A DNA stretch of 64,000 nt. Source: Telopea speciosissima. Taxonomy: Eukaryota; Streptophyta; Magnoliopsida; Proteales; Proteaceae. Position 1 is the stretch's first letter; each line of letters begins with the position of its first letter. Position numbers and translations under genes: made by a program. Below, piece by piece: positions 22,293 through 33,368 of this stretch. The notes below the pieces were generated by a model. That model did not search any database, was not told the origin of the DNA, and saw only the letters and a program-made list of their open reading frames with translations. The stretch is taken from the NCBI RefSeq assembly GCF_018873765.1, contig NC_057919.1, positions 60,549,484 through 60,613,483 of the forward strand, read 5' to 3'.

Positions 22293-23342
22293 AATGGTGA
22301 GTGGAGTTGCTGTCTAGGACCAGTCTAACGCACAAGATGTGATTTAAAATTTTAAATAGATGCCTCGAGTTCCTCTGGCAGTAAAATGATGGGATGTGTT
22401 TTTGCCATGTACGATTCGATTCTTTGTCTAGGACCATCCATGGAGCGATGTGTTATGGAGCTGAAGGTTGGAGGAGTGAAGTGGAGTTGCAGTGTTGGAG
22501 CTGAAGTGGAGGCTATGGGTTGATTTATGATTCAGCAAGTTCTATTAGATTTATTTGGAAAACATATTGTAACTTAATAGTTTCACTTGGATTTTTAATG
22601 GTTTGACTTGGATTTGGATCAACATTTGGGATTATGCAAATGCTGTTATGATGTATGGACCAATGTGATTGGAAAACAATTACCAATGTAATGGTTTGAG
22701 ACTGGTCTGATTTTTAATCCTAAAATTTGGTCATTGAGCATTGCAGATCACTACTTAGCTAAATATCTTCATGTTGATGATGCTGTCTCCTAGCTCCCTC
22801 AGTGTGTAAACCATAATGGTAATAGCAATGGGTTAACCAATTACCATCATCATCTAACCATCATGCTAATACTAATGGGTTAAATCATAAAATGTTTAGG
22901 AGCATTGGATTAGGGGCTCAGTTATTGTATATGTGAATAACATTGGTAGAATTCCTCTATGCTACTGTTGCTGCCCCTGCTCATGTGGGCTGATGGCCTC
23001 TAAAGACCCTCACATAGTACCCTGTGATGCTTTGTTATATCTTTAGAAGGCTACCAATACTTGAGCAGTGACCCATTGACCCACATGAGCCATCATAGCA
23101 GAGGTCATGGAGCAGGTAGTCTGTTGAGATACTCTCTAATCATAAAATTCCAACACTTAAGCAGTGACCCGCAATATATTTTTCACATTCAAAATACCAT
23201 CACATTCCAAATACAATACACTAAAATTCCAAATGCATTCATTGAAAGCAAATTGTTCATTCAAATTACCAAACATCCCCTTCCCATACATTAGGTGAAA
23301 CTCTCCTTTCCATACATTAAGTGCCCTACCCCATACACTCCA
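22293..23342. other. Convergent 3' region inside the MULE
   Basis: Lies between the end of the transposase (+) and the end of the GRF gene (-). It has AT-rich 3'-UTR-like sequence and short repeats of an AATGGGTTAA-type motif near 22830-22880. No coding sequence was recognised. Confidence 0.5.
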
Positions 23343-23852
23343 TCATATTTTCAGAACAATTACAACAAAGTTCAAGACAAACAAAGCAACCATCATTTGA
23401 CAAAACATCTGCATTGCAGCATTTGACTTTTCCAACTCAATCACTCTATTCTTAAACCTACAGAATTCTTCCTCCTTCTGTTGATCCCTCCTCTGTTGCT
23501 CCATCTTCTGTTGCTCCATCCTTTGCTGTTCTTCTACACTAATTACACCTATAGTATTTGTTGGACCTAGATGTGGAGCTGGAACATTGGTGAGGCTACA
23601 TTAACCTGGTTCACTCATGGTACAACACCATTGGAAGAAGTTGCAGCCACCATTATTTTTGTCTACACAGTTATAATATAGCCTATTTGGGTTATCTGTT
23701 GAGTTCGAGATCTTCACAGCAGCTCTTTTCCTATAGAAACACAGTTTGTTCTCAAACTTAAGGTACCCTGAATAGCTCTCATTGACACTACCATAAGACA
23801 TTGTACATGCAAACATTACATTGAATCTAAGCATTAATAATAGTCCCATCAA
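23343..23852 (-). pseudogene. GRF-type zinc finger / coiled coil / C-terminal membrane anchor gene, broken
   Basis: Reading the minus strand, a GRF-like motif appears: C-F-Y-R-K-R-A, then DNPNRLYYNC, then GGCNFFQWC. The expected CxCG start is altered to CFYRK. The frame is cut by TAA at 23601-23603, and the same frame then stays open for 85 codons: a Gln/Glu/Arg-rich coiled coil (EEQQRMEQQKMEQQRRDQQK) and a hydrophobic tail (MMVALFVLNFVVIVLKI) that ends at TGA 23343-23345. Finger, coiled coil and tail anchor in that order is a common plant gene type of unknown function. The true start is unclear because the first exon probably lies upstream and joins through the right-TIR donor. It converges on the transposase. 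Confidence 0.7.
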
Positions 23853-24579
23853 GGAATCAAATGATCTATTCCAGGAAGAACTGATAATGAATTACCAGAG
23901 AACAAGGATGCAAAAGCATATTAAGCAAGTAGAACCATATCCAAGACAGAATAATTCACATGAATGAACCCATGATGATGTTGATGAAGACTATTCATAC
24001 ACCCATTCTCATGTGGTCCACTTCCTCTCTCTCCCTCTCTCTCCCACGCAATTGGTCCCATGTCTTTCCTTACCAATCAATTGCCCTCAAGATTTGTACA
24101 CAAACCCATCATCAGAATCACTAATTTCAAGGATAGGCCATTTTACACCAATCTACAAGAAGCTTCTATTGGCTTGGCCCCCTCTTGAACCAGATTTTAA
24201 ACAAGATTAAACCCAATTAATAATGATGGAAATTGGACTCCCTACATCTGTAATCTGCAAGATTAACCTATTGCTATCCAATAAAAAAGTTATAATTGCC
24301 ATCATCCAGTAAAGAATTCGGTTTCATGATACTTTAGCCAAAATTGGCATTCCATATACGATAAAAATTGGCTTTAATTGTTAGAAATACCATGGACAGC
24401 TCCCTTTCCTGCTGCAGAGATTGAAGCTAGGGACATTCTCCCTAGCATTGCTCTGTAATTATACTATAGAAACCCATATCTTTTTTAGTTTCTTATTTGT
24501 AGCCAACCTCAAAGAATCACTACTTTGTGATTCTTGATAGATTGTCCGATACACAGTGAAGCATCCATTTTTGTTTTAG
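23853..24579. other. MULE interior, no recognised feature
   Basis: AT-rich DNA between the GRF gene and the captured CDC48-like fragment. It probably includes part of a 5' intron of the GRF transcript. A short pyrimidine-rich stretch lies near 24025-24050. No ORF or gene fragment was recognised. Confidence 0.4.
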
Positions 24580-24813
<234 letters not shown>

Positions 24814-24945
24814 TAGTGAGTAGCGAGCAGTGAGCTTTACTCACGGTCATGGGTTGGACAGATATTTCAATTTTGGAGTTCAAAACTCATATACGATTGC
24901 ACAAGCTGTTTCAGTTTTTCCAATATCAAAAACGATTGAGAATGG

Positions 24946-25507
24946 AAAGCAATACTTACAGAGCTTGGAGTTGTAGGTTGAACCAAAGTTGGAGAAGTTG
25001 GATAAGTTGCAAGTCGAACCGAAGTAGGAGAGTAGGAGAAGTTGCAAGTCACAAACATAGGTTGGAGAAGTTGCAGGTGCTCCGACCGAGCTTGGAGAAG
25101 TTGCAGCTCGAAGAATAACGTCCAACAATGGTGGCCCTTCCCATTTCTTCCCCTTCTCTCTTCCAGTGTGGCTCGATAAAGGGAACGAGTTGCAAGATTT
25201 GGGAGGAAGAAGATGAGTTGCAGGATTTGGGATTTTCCCCAATTTCAAACCCTAAAATCCCTCATCGTTCTAGTCATTTTAGAAACCCCATAGTGATAAG
25301 GGCATTTCGGTCAGTTCATTTTGAAACCCCAATGGCAAGGGCAATTCCATCAGTTCAAGTCTATTTTTTAACAGTGTTAGTCATGAACTGACGGAATTGA
25401 CCTATTTATTACCTTTTGCAAACCTCGGGGGGTACGCAGAATTTTCCAAAACTGGGGGTGAAAATATCCTTCCGTCAAACCTCAGGGGTGGTATGCGTAA
25501 AATTCCC
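24946..25507 (-). repeat. MULE right terminal inverted repeat (probable GRF-gene promoter)
   Basis: Reverse complement of the left TIR. It carries the same inner splice donor (CTCT|GTAAGTATTG on the minus strand, near 24955), so a minus-strand transcript started here could splice toward the GRF gene. Both TIRs can therefore supply a leader exon, one for each convergent gene. Confidence 0.85.
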
Positions 25508-25516
25508 TTAAAAAAA
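25508..25516. repeat. MULE target-site duplication, right copy
   Basis: TTAAAAAAA follows the terminal AAAATTCCC of the element and matches 16972-16980 exactly. The host sequence then resumes with GCAAATTGTGGAACCGTAAAATTCG-type sequence, equivalent to that after 32910 in unit 2. Confidence 0.85.
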
Positions 25517-25970
25517 AGCAAATTGTGGAACCGTAAAATTCGCGGTACTGGAGTGTTGAAAGCAATGAAGTCCTTGGGAAACCAAGAGGCCGTCAAAATC
25601 TGTCGTTTTTATTGCTTTTTTGTTTCCCTCCAAATCTTGAATCTTCCAAACCATACCTCCAAAATCGTTTTTTCTTCTTTCTTGAGTTTCTTCATTCTTT
25701 CATTGTTTCTGTGGTCGCAGAACCCATCATCGTCTCATTGATTTTCCCTGTTTAGTAACCATTCTCCCACTTACATTACTGATTACACCGGGCGTCTGAT
25801 TCGCTTTCTCCTGTTAATACGTCACCCGTTCTGTCTGAGTAAATGAACTAATTAATCAACACTTCTCTATCTATTTATCTATATCTTCATTATCTCCAAC
25901 TTTTTAAGGGTGTTTTTGTTTGTAATCTTGGTTTTTCAGTTGGACTTGGTTTGGGCGGAAGGTAACTGAG

Positions 25971-28900
25971 ATGGCTTCTGTTGGAGCAGATGAAGGGAAT
26001 TCGGTTGTAGAAAGGGAATTCAGTTGTAGATGGTACTGGTAGTGACTCCGACACTCAGTCTCCCTCCTCCTCCTCTTCCGGTAATGGTCTCTAAACCTCT
26101 CCCCCCCCCCCCCCCCCCAACTAAAATAAAAAAACGGATACTTTGTTATTAAGTTTTGATTCCCTCGAAATTTCTTCATTGTTAAATGGTTTATGAAACG
26201 CAGGCGGTAAATCAAAAGATGAAAATGACGATGAGTTGCAGACTTTACAGTGTACCGTGCCCTTTCACGCTATCATTCCAGATGACATCTCTTTGCCTCA
26301 AACCCAATTGTTAAATCTTGGTGATGAAACACAAGTACTGGATTATCAAGATTGGGACGAAGATATGACCCAGTTGGTGAATGGGTGTGATGATGAGATG
26401 TTGACCGACAGTGATAGTTAAGGAACAAATGGAACCCTAGTATTGACTGATGTTGATGACGATGGCTCTGAAAGAGGAATATGGGATGATCTAGTTGAGA
26501 TGGAGAAAAGACAGCTTAGTCCTTCCAATGATCAAGCAGAGAAAGACCATGTGGTGGATTCTGATGCCTCAACCGATGATGAGCACGGTTCAGGTCTTTC
26601 CCACACACTGTTTAAGAAGAACAATGCTATATATGTTGCTATTAAGTCTGCATTTTTGTTCCATGTGTGTAGCAAATTGCTATTTTTGTATTTTTATATG
26701 TTTTTTTTACTGAATTTCCTCTTCGCTATCTATTTTATGGTTATTTTGTTAGGTGGCCAACGAAGGAAACCGTTTCTTAAGTCACTTGATCATTGTGATT
26801 GCTTAGAACTTGCTTTAGAGTTGATTGGGGAAGCACAGAGGGTGCTTACAGATCATCAAAACCGGAGTCTATATGACATGAAGTGTAAACATTCGGTGAG
26901 AAGTGCTGCACCAAAGCCACCACGGCAGCCAGTGAATAGAAACACTTCTGCCAGGAAACCATGTGGGCCTCAGAACAATTTTATGAATACTACTTCCCAG
27001 CAGTTCACAGGCTTGAACATGCATCAACAACAGCATGAGCAGAACCCACCAGAGTTCCCTAATGACCAGCAGACTTTCTGGACTATTTGCCCATCTTGTG
27101 GTATTTGGTACCAGTATTACAGAAATATTTTGAACAAAGCTCTGCGTTGTCATAGTTGCACTAAGCCTTTCATTGCCTATGATTTGGGTGCTCAGTGTCC
27201 GTCTGCAGGAGTCAACAGTAATAAATCTGCATTTGCTCAACAAAAAGACATACCTGGTCAGGGTGCTAAAGTTGGTTCACAATGTACTGCTGGGAACCCC
27301 CCAGCTGGAATAGGGTCCAAGGGAACTTTTGGCACTGGGACTGCAGAACTACAGACTTTCACAAAAACGGGAAGTACTTCTGATGTTGGCAGGGTTTCTA
27401 AAAGCCCAAGAAAGGAAGATGGAAATGTGGATATGGGAGTTGGGGAAGAAGGCAAGAGAAGGCCCAAAAACCAGGCGAAGCCTGAAGAATCAGAGCCTTC
27501 AGGGGACACAAGTAAGAAGAGACAAAGGAAATTAGACAAAGAGTCCAGTGAAAGCTGTGACACTGGAAGCAGTGGTGACCCGGAAGAGGATGCTGTTTTC
27601 AAAGACAATGGTGCTCATCCGGCTGGGCAGAACCGTGGGGGCCATTACCCTAGGAGATCGATTAGGCAAAAGATTAATGTTAGTTATAAAGAAAATTTAA
27701 GTGATGATTACGACTTTGCAAGTCCTCCAAAAAGATCAAGGGTGAGTGGATCATTTTGTTGCTTTTGATAATGATGTGGAAATGGAGCCCCCTCTTGAAG
27801 AAAATTTACCAAATAAAAAGAATGAAACTGAGACATGCAAAGAAAATGGGAAAGAAGCAGATGTAGTGGATGGCTCTAAATCAATCGAGAGTCCCAAGAC
27901 TATGCCAGATACTGAGTATTATGATTACCCTGATCCAGATTTCAGTAACTTTGACCAGTTAAGAGAATTGAAAAAGTTTGCTGTTGACCAGATCTGGGCT
28001 CTTTATGATACTATAGATGCCATGCCTAGGTTCTATGCCCGTGTTCGGAAAGTATATTCATCTGAGTTCAAGGTACGCATTACTTGGCTGGAACCTATTC
28101 TGGATGACAAAGATGAGATCGATTGGGTTGAGGAGGATTTGCCTGTTGCCTGTGGTCGGTTCAAACACGGAAAGACTGAAGATACTCAAGATCAGCTTAT
28201 GTTCTCTCATGTGACTACATGGGAGAGAGGCAGTAGGGGTTTTTACAAGATATACCCTAGAAAGGGAGAAACTTGGGCACTATTCAAGGACTGGGATATT
28301 AAATGGAACTCTGATCCAGAGAGCCATCGAACCTGTAAGTATGAATTTGTAGAAGTCCTTTCAGAATATTCAGAAGACACTGGCGTTACCATTGTTTACT
28401 TGGGTAAGATGAAAGGATTTGTTAGCCTGTTTAGTCAAATCAAGAAGGAGGGCACTCATTTCTTTAGAATACCACCCAATGAATTATTGAAGTTCTCTCA
28501 TAGGATACCTTCTTTCAGAATGACAGGTATGGAAAGAGAAGATGTTACAGAAGGATCTTATGAATTTGATCCTGCTTCTCTTCCTACTGATGTTGAAGTG
28601 TTTGCTCGTACTGAAGATGCGAAATTGGACAATGGAAGTGAGGGTTCATGTCCAAAGTTTTCCAAAAAGAATGCAAAACCCATGATGGAGCCCATATTTC
28701 CCAATACAAAGCAAAATGGTTCAGATCTGGATGAGGAAAATGCCTTGGAAACAAGGAACTCAGAAAACAGCAACCAGAAGGAGCCAATTGAACTGAATGG
28801 AACCCTTAACAAACCCAGTCAAGCAAATGTAAGTCAATGTGCAGGCAAGGAGAAGACTCAGAATCATCTGAGCAATGTGAAAAATGTCAGCTGTGATGGC

Positions 28901-29704
28901 TTCACTGAAGCAGGTGTATCTAAATGTCAGAATGATGAGAAGAGGCATAAAGTGGTTGAAGACACCATTTCAGGTGGTATAACTGAGGATCCTGGTACTG
29001 CTCCTCCTTCATCTTCATCTTCAGAACCCGATGAAATTCCAGGGACAGAATTTTATGAATTCGACACTGACAAATCTTTTGAGAAGTTTAAGACTGGTCA
29101 GATCTGGGCATTGTATAGTGACCATGATGGCATGCCCAAGTTCTATGGCAAAATAAAGAAAATTAAACCTCCACCGGATGGTCCGGATTTCACACTATGC
29201 GTCACATGGCTCGAAGCCTGCCCCCTGCGAGAGGGTATTATTGATTGGATTCATGAGGATATGCCTGTCTGTTGTGGTGAATTTAAGCTTGGAAATGATA
29301 CCGACGAATACAATAGCACCTCTTCCTTTTCCCATCAATTAAAAGCTGTAGCCAGGGGTAAGAAGTATGTCATCCATCCTAGGCAAGGTGAGGTTTGGGC
29401 ATTGTATAGGAACTGGGATGCTAAATGGACAGTCTCCAATTTGTCTGACTGCAAGTACGACGTAGTAGAAATTCTGGAGTGTAATACATTGGGAACAAAA
29501 GTACAGAGCCTGGTATTGGTGGATGGTTATAAGACAGTTTACAAGGCCACAAAAAAGAGAGGGTCGACAGTCACCATGGAGATCCCACAAAGAGAGTTGC
29601 TCAGATTCTCTCATCAGGTTCCTGGGATCCGGCTGACGGAGGAGAAAAATGGCAGCTTGAGAGGCTGTTGGGAGCTTGATCCTGCATCATTGCCATGCCC
29701 TTAG
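25971..29704 (+). pseudogene. Chimeric BRCT-DnaJ gene, broken
   Basis: The 5' part (25971-26818) copies exons 1-2 and adjoining intron of the BRCT gene at 33.4 kb. From 26819 it becomes DnaJ codons starting at LIGEAQRVL, so the J domain with its HPD is missing while the zinc ribbon and both DUF3444 domains remain. Damage: a 19-bp partial duplication in exon 1 shifts frame to TAG at 26040-26042; CAA became TAA at 26419-26421; and a 61-bp difference from the intact gene at 27709-27769 breaks the DnaJ frame. Downstream, 27746-29704 is one clean ORF of 652 codons holding both DUF3444 domains. With BRCT-type promoter sequence in front, it could still be transcribed. An expressed DUF3444-only protein is possible but unproven. 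Confidence 0.85.
26819..26825 (+). other. Duplication junction with 7-bp microhomology
   Basis: AGTTGAT is the last sequence shared with the BRCT gene side (34227-34233) and the first shared with the DnaJ side (11417-11423). To the left only the BRCT-side sequence continues; to the right only DnaJ continues. This is the signature of a tandem duplication joined by microhomology. Confidence 0.88.
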
Positions 29705-32700
29705 AGTTGTTTGAATTGAAATATCTGATGGTAAGTTTAATCCCATTCAGTGCATTTCCCAGATTCAGTCGGTGCCTCTTGTAGCCTGTATCTTCCATTC
29801 AAATGCTTGTGACATTTTGAGTTTGTGGGAAGTGCTTTTTCAAAGAACAGCTTCTGACCTTCACTTTTTTGGATCCGTGGCTGGTACTACCTATTCAGCT
29901 GCTGATGGTGCTGGATTGAGAGAACTTCTTAGTTGCTCCTTAAAGTGAGCATCATGGGCCACTCCTTTGAAGCATGGGTGTTGTCTAACAGTAAATTTTT
30001 TTTTGGTGGGGGGAGGGGTGGGGGAGTCGAGAGGTAACAATGGGGGATGGTTAATGCTGGTTTTTCTAGTGAACTTTATATCAGCTAGGAATTATAGGTG
30101 ATTAGTGGTGGGACCAATTCATTTGGCCAACTTGGACAAGGTGAACCATGTTTTGTCCCTATTACTATTAACCTCGGATATTTATGTGGGATCTTTTGTA
30201 ATCTGCTCATCTCACACCTTTTTTTTTTTTTTGTTTCATACTTTAATCTCCTTGTCTCTGCATTTCACTTCCTATTAATTTTCTTATTGAAGTAGAAACA
30301 TTGTGATAAGCATACTGGATTTGCTGAGTTTTACCATCAGTCACCCCAGAAAGTCTCAATTTAATTTGGGGCGTGTTGGGGTGTATATTTTTACCTTGTC
30401 GATAAACATTGAAGTCATGAATTAATTCCTATGATGTCCACCCACTGAACAGAGTCAAGGTTTCTTTATTTGTTACAATGTCAGGGGCAACTAAAAACTG
30501 CACCCTTTTCCCCCACTCTTTTGTAGAATTCCACCAAATTGGTATAGTTTCTGAAACCATTAACTGTCCACACAGTCAGACACAAAGTGGATTTCCAGTG
30601 CTAACTTGAAACCCGAACACATTTTATCATGGATGGATGAATGGATGGAGGGAGTAGTTCATGTTTCTATGGCTGAGTTTGGAACCTTTCCTTCTATCCT
30701 TGGAAGAGTTATTTGTTAATGCTAATTGGCAGCTATGGTGCTGCCAAGTTGCAGGGATTAAGAGGAAATTCTCAGTTGGCATTGGTTGAACCCAGGTGGA
30801 AGAGGGGTTTGGAAATGGCTTTCTACAAGTAATTGTCTTGTATCAGGTAATACCTCAGTAGCTGATGGGTGCAAGGATATCAGTGGATTGAGTTTCTGTT
30901 GACAATATCTTGAATCAACAAAGTGAATTGATGCACACAGGAATTATTTTGTGATTACAATTGTTTCTTAGTCCAGGTCTAGGTCTTTATCACTGGAAAA
31001 ATGGTCTTTGCACATCTTTCACCAATGATAAATTCATGCCTACTGTACTGTTGAATGAGACCTGCTATAGAAGCTTATTAAACCAAATGTAAGCTTTAAT
31101 GGATTACCACCAACCTTGTTCTTCGCTTTATTTTCCTGATATCTATCTACATGTTCGAAAGGAATTCCAGAAGCATTTCATGCTCTGGGAATTAAAAGTA
31201 TAGACCAGCTAGTTTTTCATATGTACTATTGGTTTAAAGCCCTATAAGATCCTCAAAACTTTCCTAAGAAAGGGTGTCTTTTTTAATGAAGTTACAGAGT
31301 GCATTAGAAGGTTATAATGGATACTCCCTTCATTGAGCTCCCAAGCTATTATTTGTAAAGGTTGGAAGGACATAATAGGATCTGAAGGTTCTGTCAGCCG
31401 TGCACAGGATCCAATGAAACCATTCACCATTCTCTATCTTCTTGCAATCAAGCAAGTGGTGGCGTGGTGCTTGGTTTGCAGGAAAGATTGGGCACCAAAT
31501 CATCAGGGAGTTCAAGTGTCATTCAGGGTTACCTTTCAAAGATGTATTAATTCTTAAATTCTCCTAATTTTGTAACCCACTGCTCATCAATGGTTTGGCA
31601 CATCTGGAAGGCCTGAAATGAATGCTTCAACTATCCATGGACTAAGAGGGACCATGGATGATACTTTGCTGTGGTAGGCTTGTCATTTCCCTTATGGTTC
31701 AGCTTTGGTGGCCTTAGTTTCTCTTCACCCACGATGAATAACGTATCTCGTCACCCACAAGCAATGTCCATCTCTGTACTGGTGCGAAACATGTTTGAAC
31801 CCGAAACATGTGGTAACGTAGAGAAGTCACGATCCAACAGAGCAAGGGGCTATTGATGGGTAGGACTTTCGGAACAATGAGAAAAACATTTCAGACATTC
31901 ATTTAGTACAACATCAGCCTTATTCCAACTAAATGGGATCGGCTACATGGATCCCAGTAGAAACAAAAAATCAGTAATAAAAAGTAGGAGAAGGAGATCA
32001 CAGCAAAGACTCAAAACTCTAGAGCATTAACCCAACTTAGCTATCAACCGCATCATAGCTGCTCAACATTCCGCTCTTGCCCTCGAGTGTGTAATATAGG
32101 ACGGAATTTTGCTGGAGTAGCAAGAACATTCCTACTACAACTGTAGCAGCAAACTTTTTTCCTATAATACAACAATAGCGTCTCAACAACCAAGACCAAC
32201 TATAAGGAGTCGGCCACGTGGATCTTCGTTCTCCAACTATTCACCATTCTCCAATCACCACTTCTCTTATGGTTACCTTAGGTTTGCCTCTAGCTCTTTT
32301 AGTTCCTTCAATCTGAATCAGGGTCGCTCCTTCGAATTGGGGCATCCGAATACCTTCATTGAACATGGTTTTACCATCTCAAGCGACTCTCTCTCAGTTT
32401 ATCATGGATTGGAGCTATTCCCAGTAAGTTCTAATATGATCTTTCCTCACTTTATCTTTACTAGTTTTTCTACACATTCATCTCAACATCCTCATCTCTC
32501 CAATGCCAAGTTTATTTATATGACACTTCACAAATTTTATAAGAGAATAATAATGAGATTTTCATAGTAGGTAGAGAAAAATTTCTCCAAAAGTATTTAG
32601 TTAGATGATAAAAAGTTAGTAAGTCATGGAGCGAATTGGATTGTAAATGAAATGAGTTACTAAGCAGTCAAGCCTATTCATAAGAGCTCTTGCTTCTAAG

Positions 32701-32784
32701 GGAACAGGGGAGATAAAAATGACCATTCAGTAACAGAAGGTAGGGTATGGTGTGAAAAAAAAAAACTCGTAAAAATGGAGATAG
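29705..32784 (+). other. Duplicated DnaJ 3' flank with a unit-2-specific repeat
   Basis: Parallel to 14224-16920. Unit 2 alone holds about 31905-32540, which starts near ACATCAGCCTTATTCCAACT and GGGATCGGCTACATGGATCC. That motif recurs as a reverse complement near 44553-44600, so it belongs to a dispersed plant repeat. A further related CGGCCACGTGGATC lies at 32210. No protein gene was recognised. Confidence 0.55.
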
Positions 32785-32856
32785 GGGGCATTCCGAGAAT
32801 TGAACTCGGGACCTCTCGCACCCTAAGCGAGAATCATACCACTAGACCAAATGCCC
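32785..32856 (-). tRNA. tRNA-Pro (anticodon AGG)
   Basis: A 72-nt cloverleaf reads on the minus strand. The acceptor stem GGGCATT pairs with AATGCCC, with discriminator C at 32785. The D arm contains GGTCTAGTGGTATGA. The anticodon stem TCTCGC/GCGAGA encloses loop TTAGGGT, giving anticodon AGG. The T arm is CCGAG with loop TTCAATT and CTCGG. The internal promoter boxes are intact and no intron is present. It lies about 500 bp upstream of the BRCT start codon, on the opposite strand. The duplicated copy at 16921 is broken. Confidence 0.95.
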
Positions 32857-32900
32857 TTATTTGTTTTAGTTATATTTTTAATAAATATTTCTTACTTTAA

Positions 32901-32909
32901 TTAAAAAAA
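32901..32909. other. Unoccupied paralogous MULE target site
   Basis: TTAAAAAAA inside TTTAATTAAAAAAAAGGCAA matches the sequence split by the MULE in unit 1, present there as a 9-bp duplication. It gives the pre-insertion state in the same chromosome region. Confidence 0.85.
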
Positions 32910-33368
32910 AGGCAAATTGTAGTACCGTAAAATTCGCGGTACTGAGTGTTGAGAGCAATGAAGTCCTTAGAAAAGGCAGAGAGCAAAGAGGCCATCAGAA
33001 TCTGTCGTTTCAATTCCTTTTTGTTTCCCTCCAAATCTTGAATCTTCCAAACCAGACCTCCAAAATTGGTTCTTCTTCTTTCTTCATTATTTCTGTCTCC
33101 TCGAAAGGTCACAGAACCCATCATCGTCTCCTGGATTTTCCCTGTTTGTTAACCATTCTCCTACTTCTACATTATTGATTACACCGGGCATTTCATTCGT
33201 TTTCTCCTGTTAATGCGTCACCTATTCTGTGAGTAAAAGAACTAATTAATCAACACTTTTCTATATATTTATCTATATCTTCATTATCTCTCACTTTCTA
33301 AGTTTTTTTTTTTTGGTTTATAATCTTGGTTTTTCAGTCGGACTCGGTTTGGGCGGAAGGTAACTGAA

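Noticed and set aside
24849-25391. ORFs within the MULE right TIR, mirrored at 17099-17517
   Set aside because: They are non-coding terminal repeat sequence; the mirrored ORFs are simply the inverted copy.
26101-26118. Poly-C runs here and at 33490-33504, 54990-55003 and 63293-63307; G run near 40165
   Set aside because: Homopolymers in introns or repeats. They may be collapsed or misread, and no structural claim is made.
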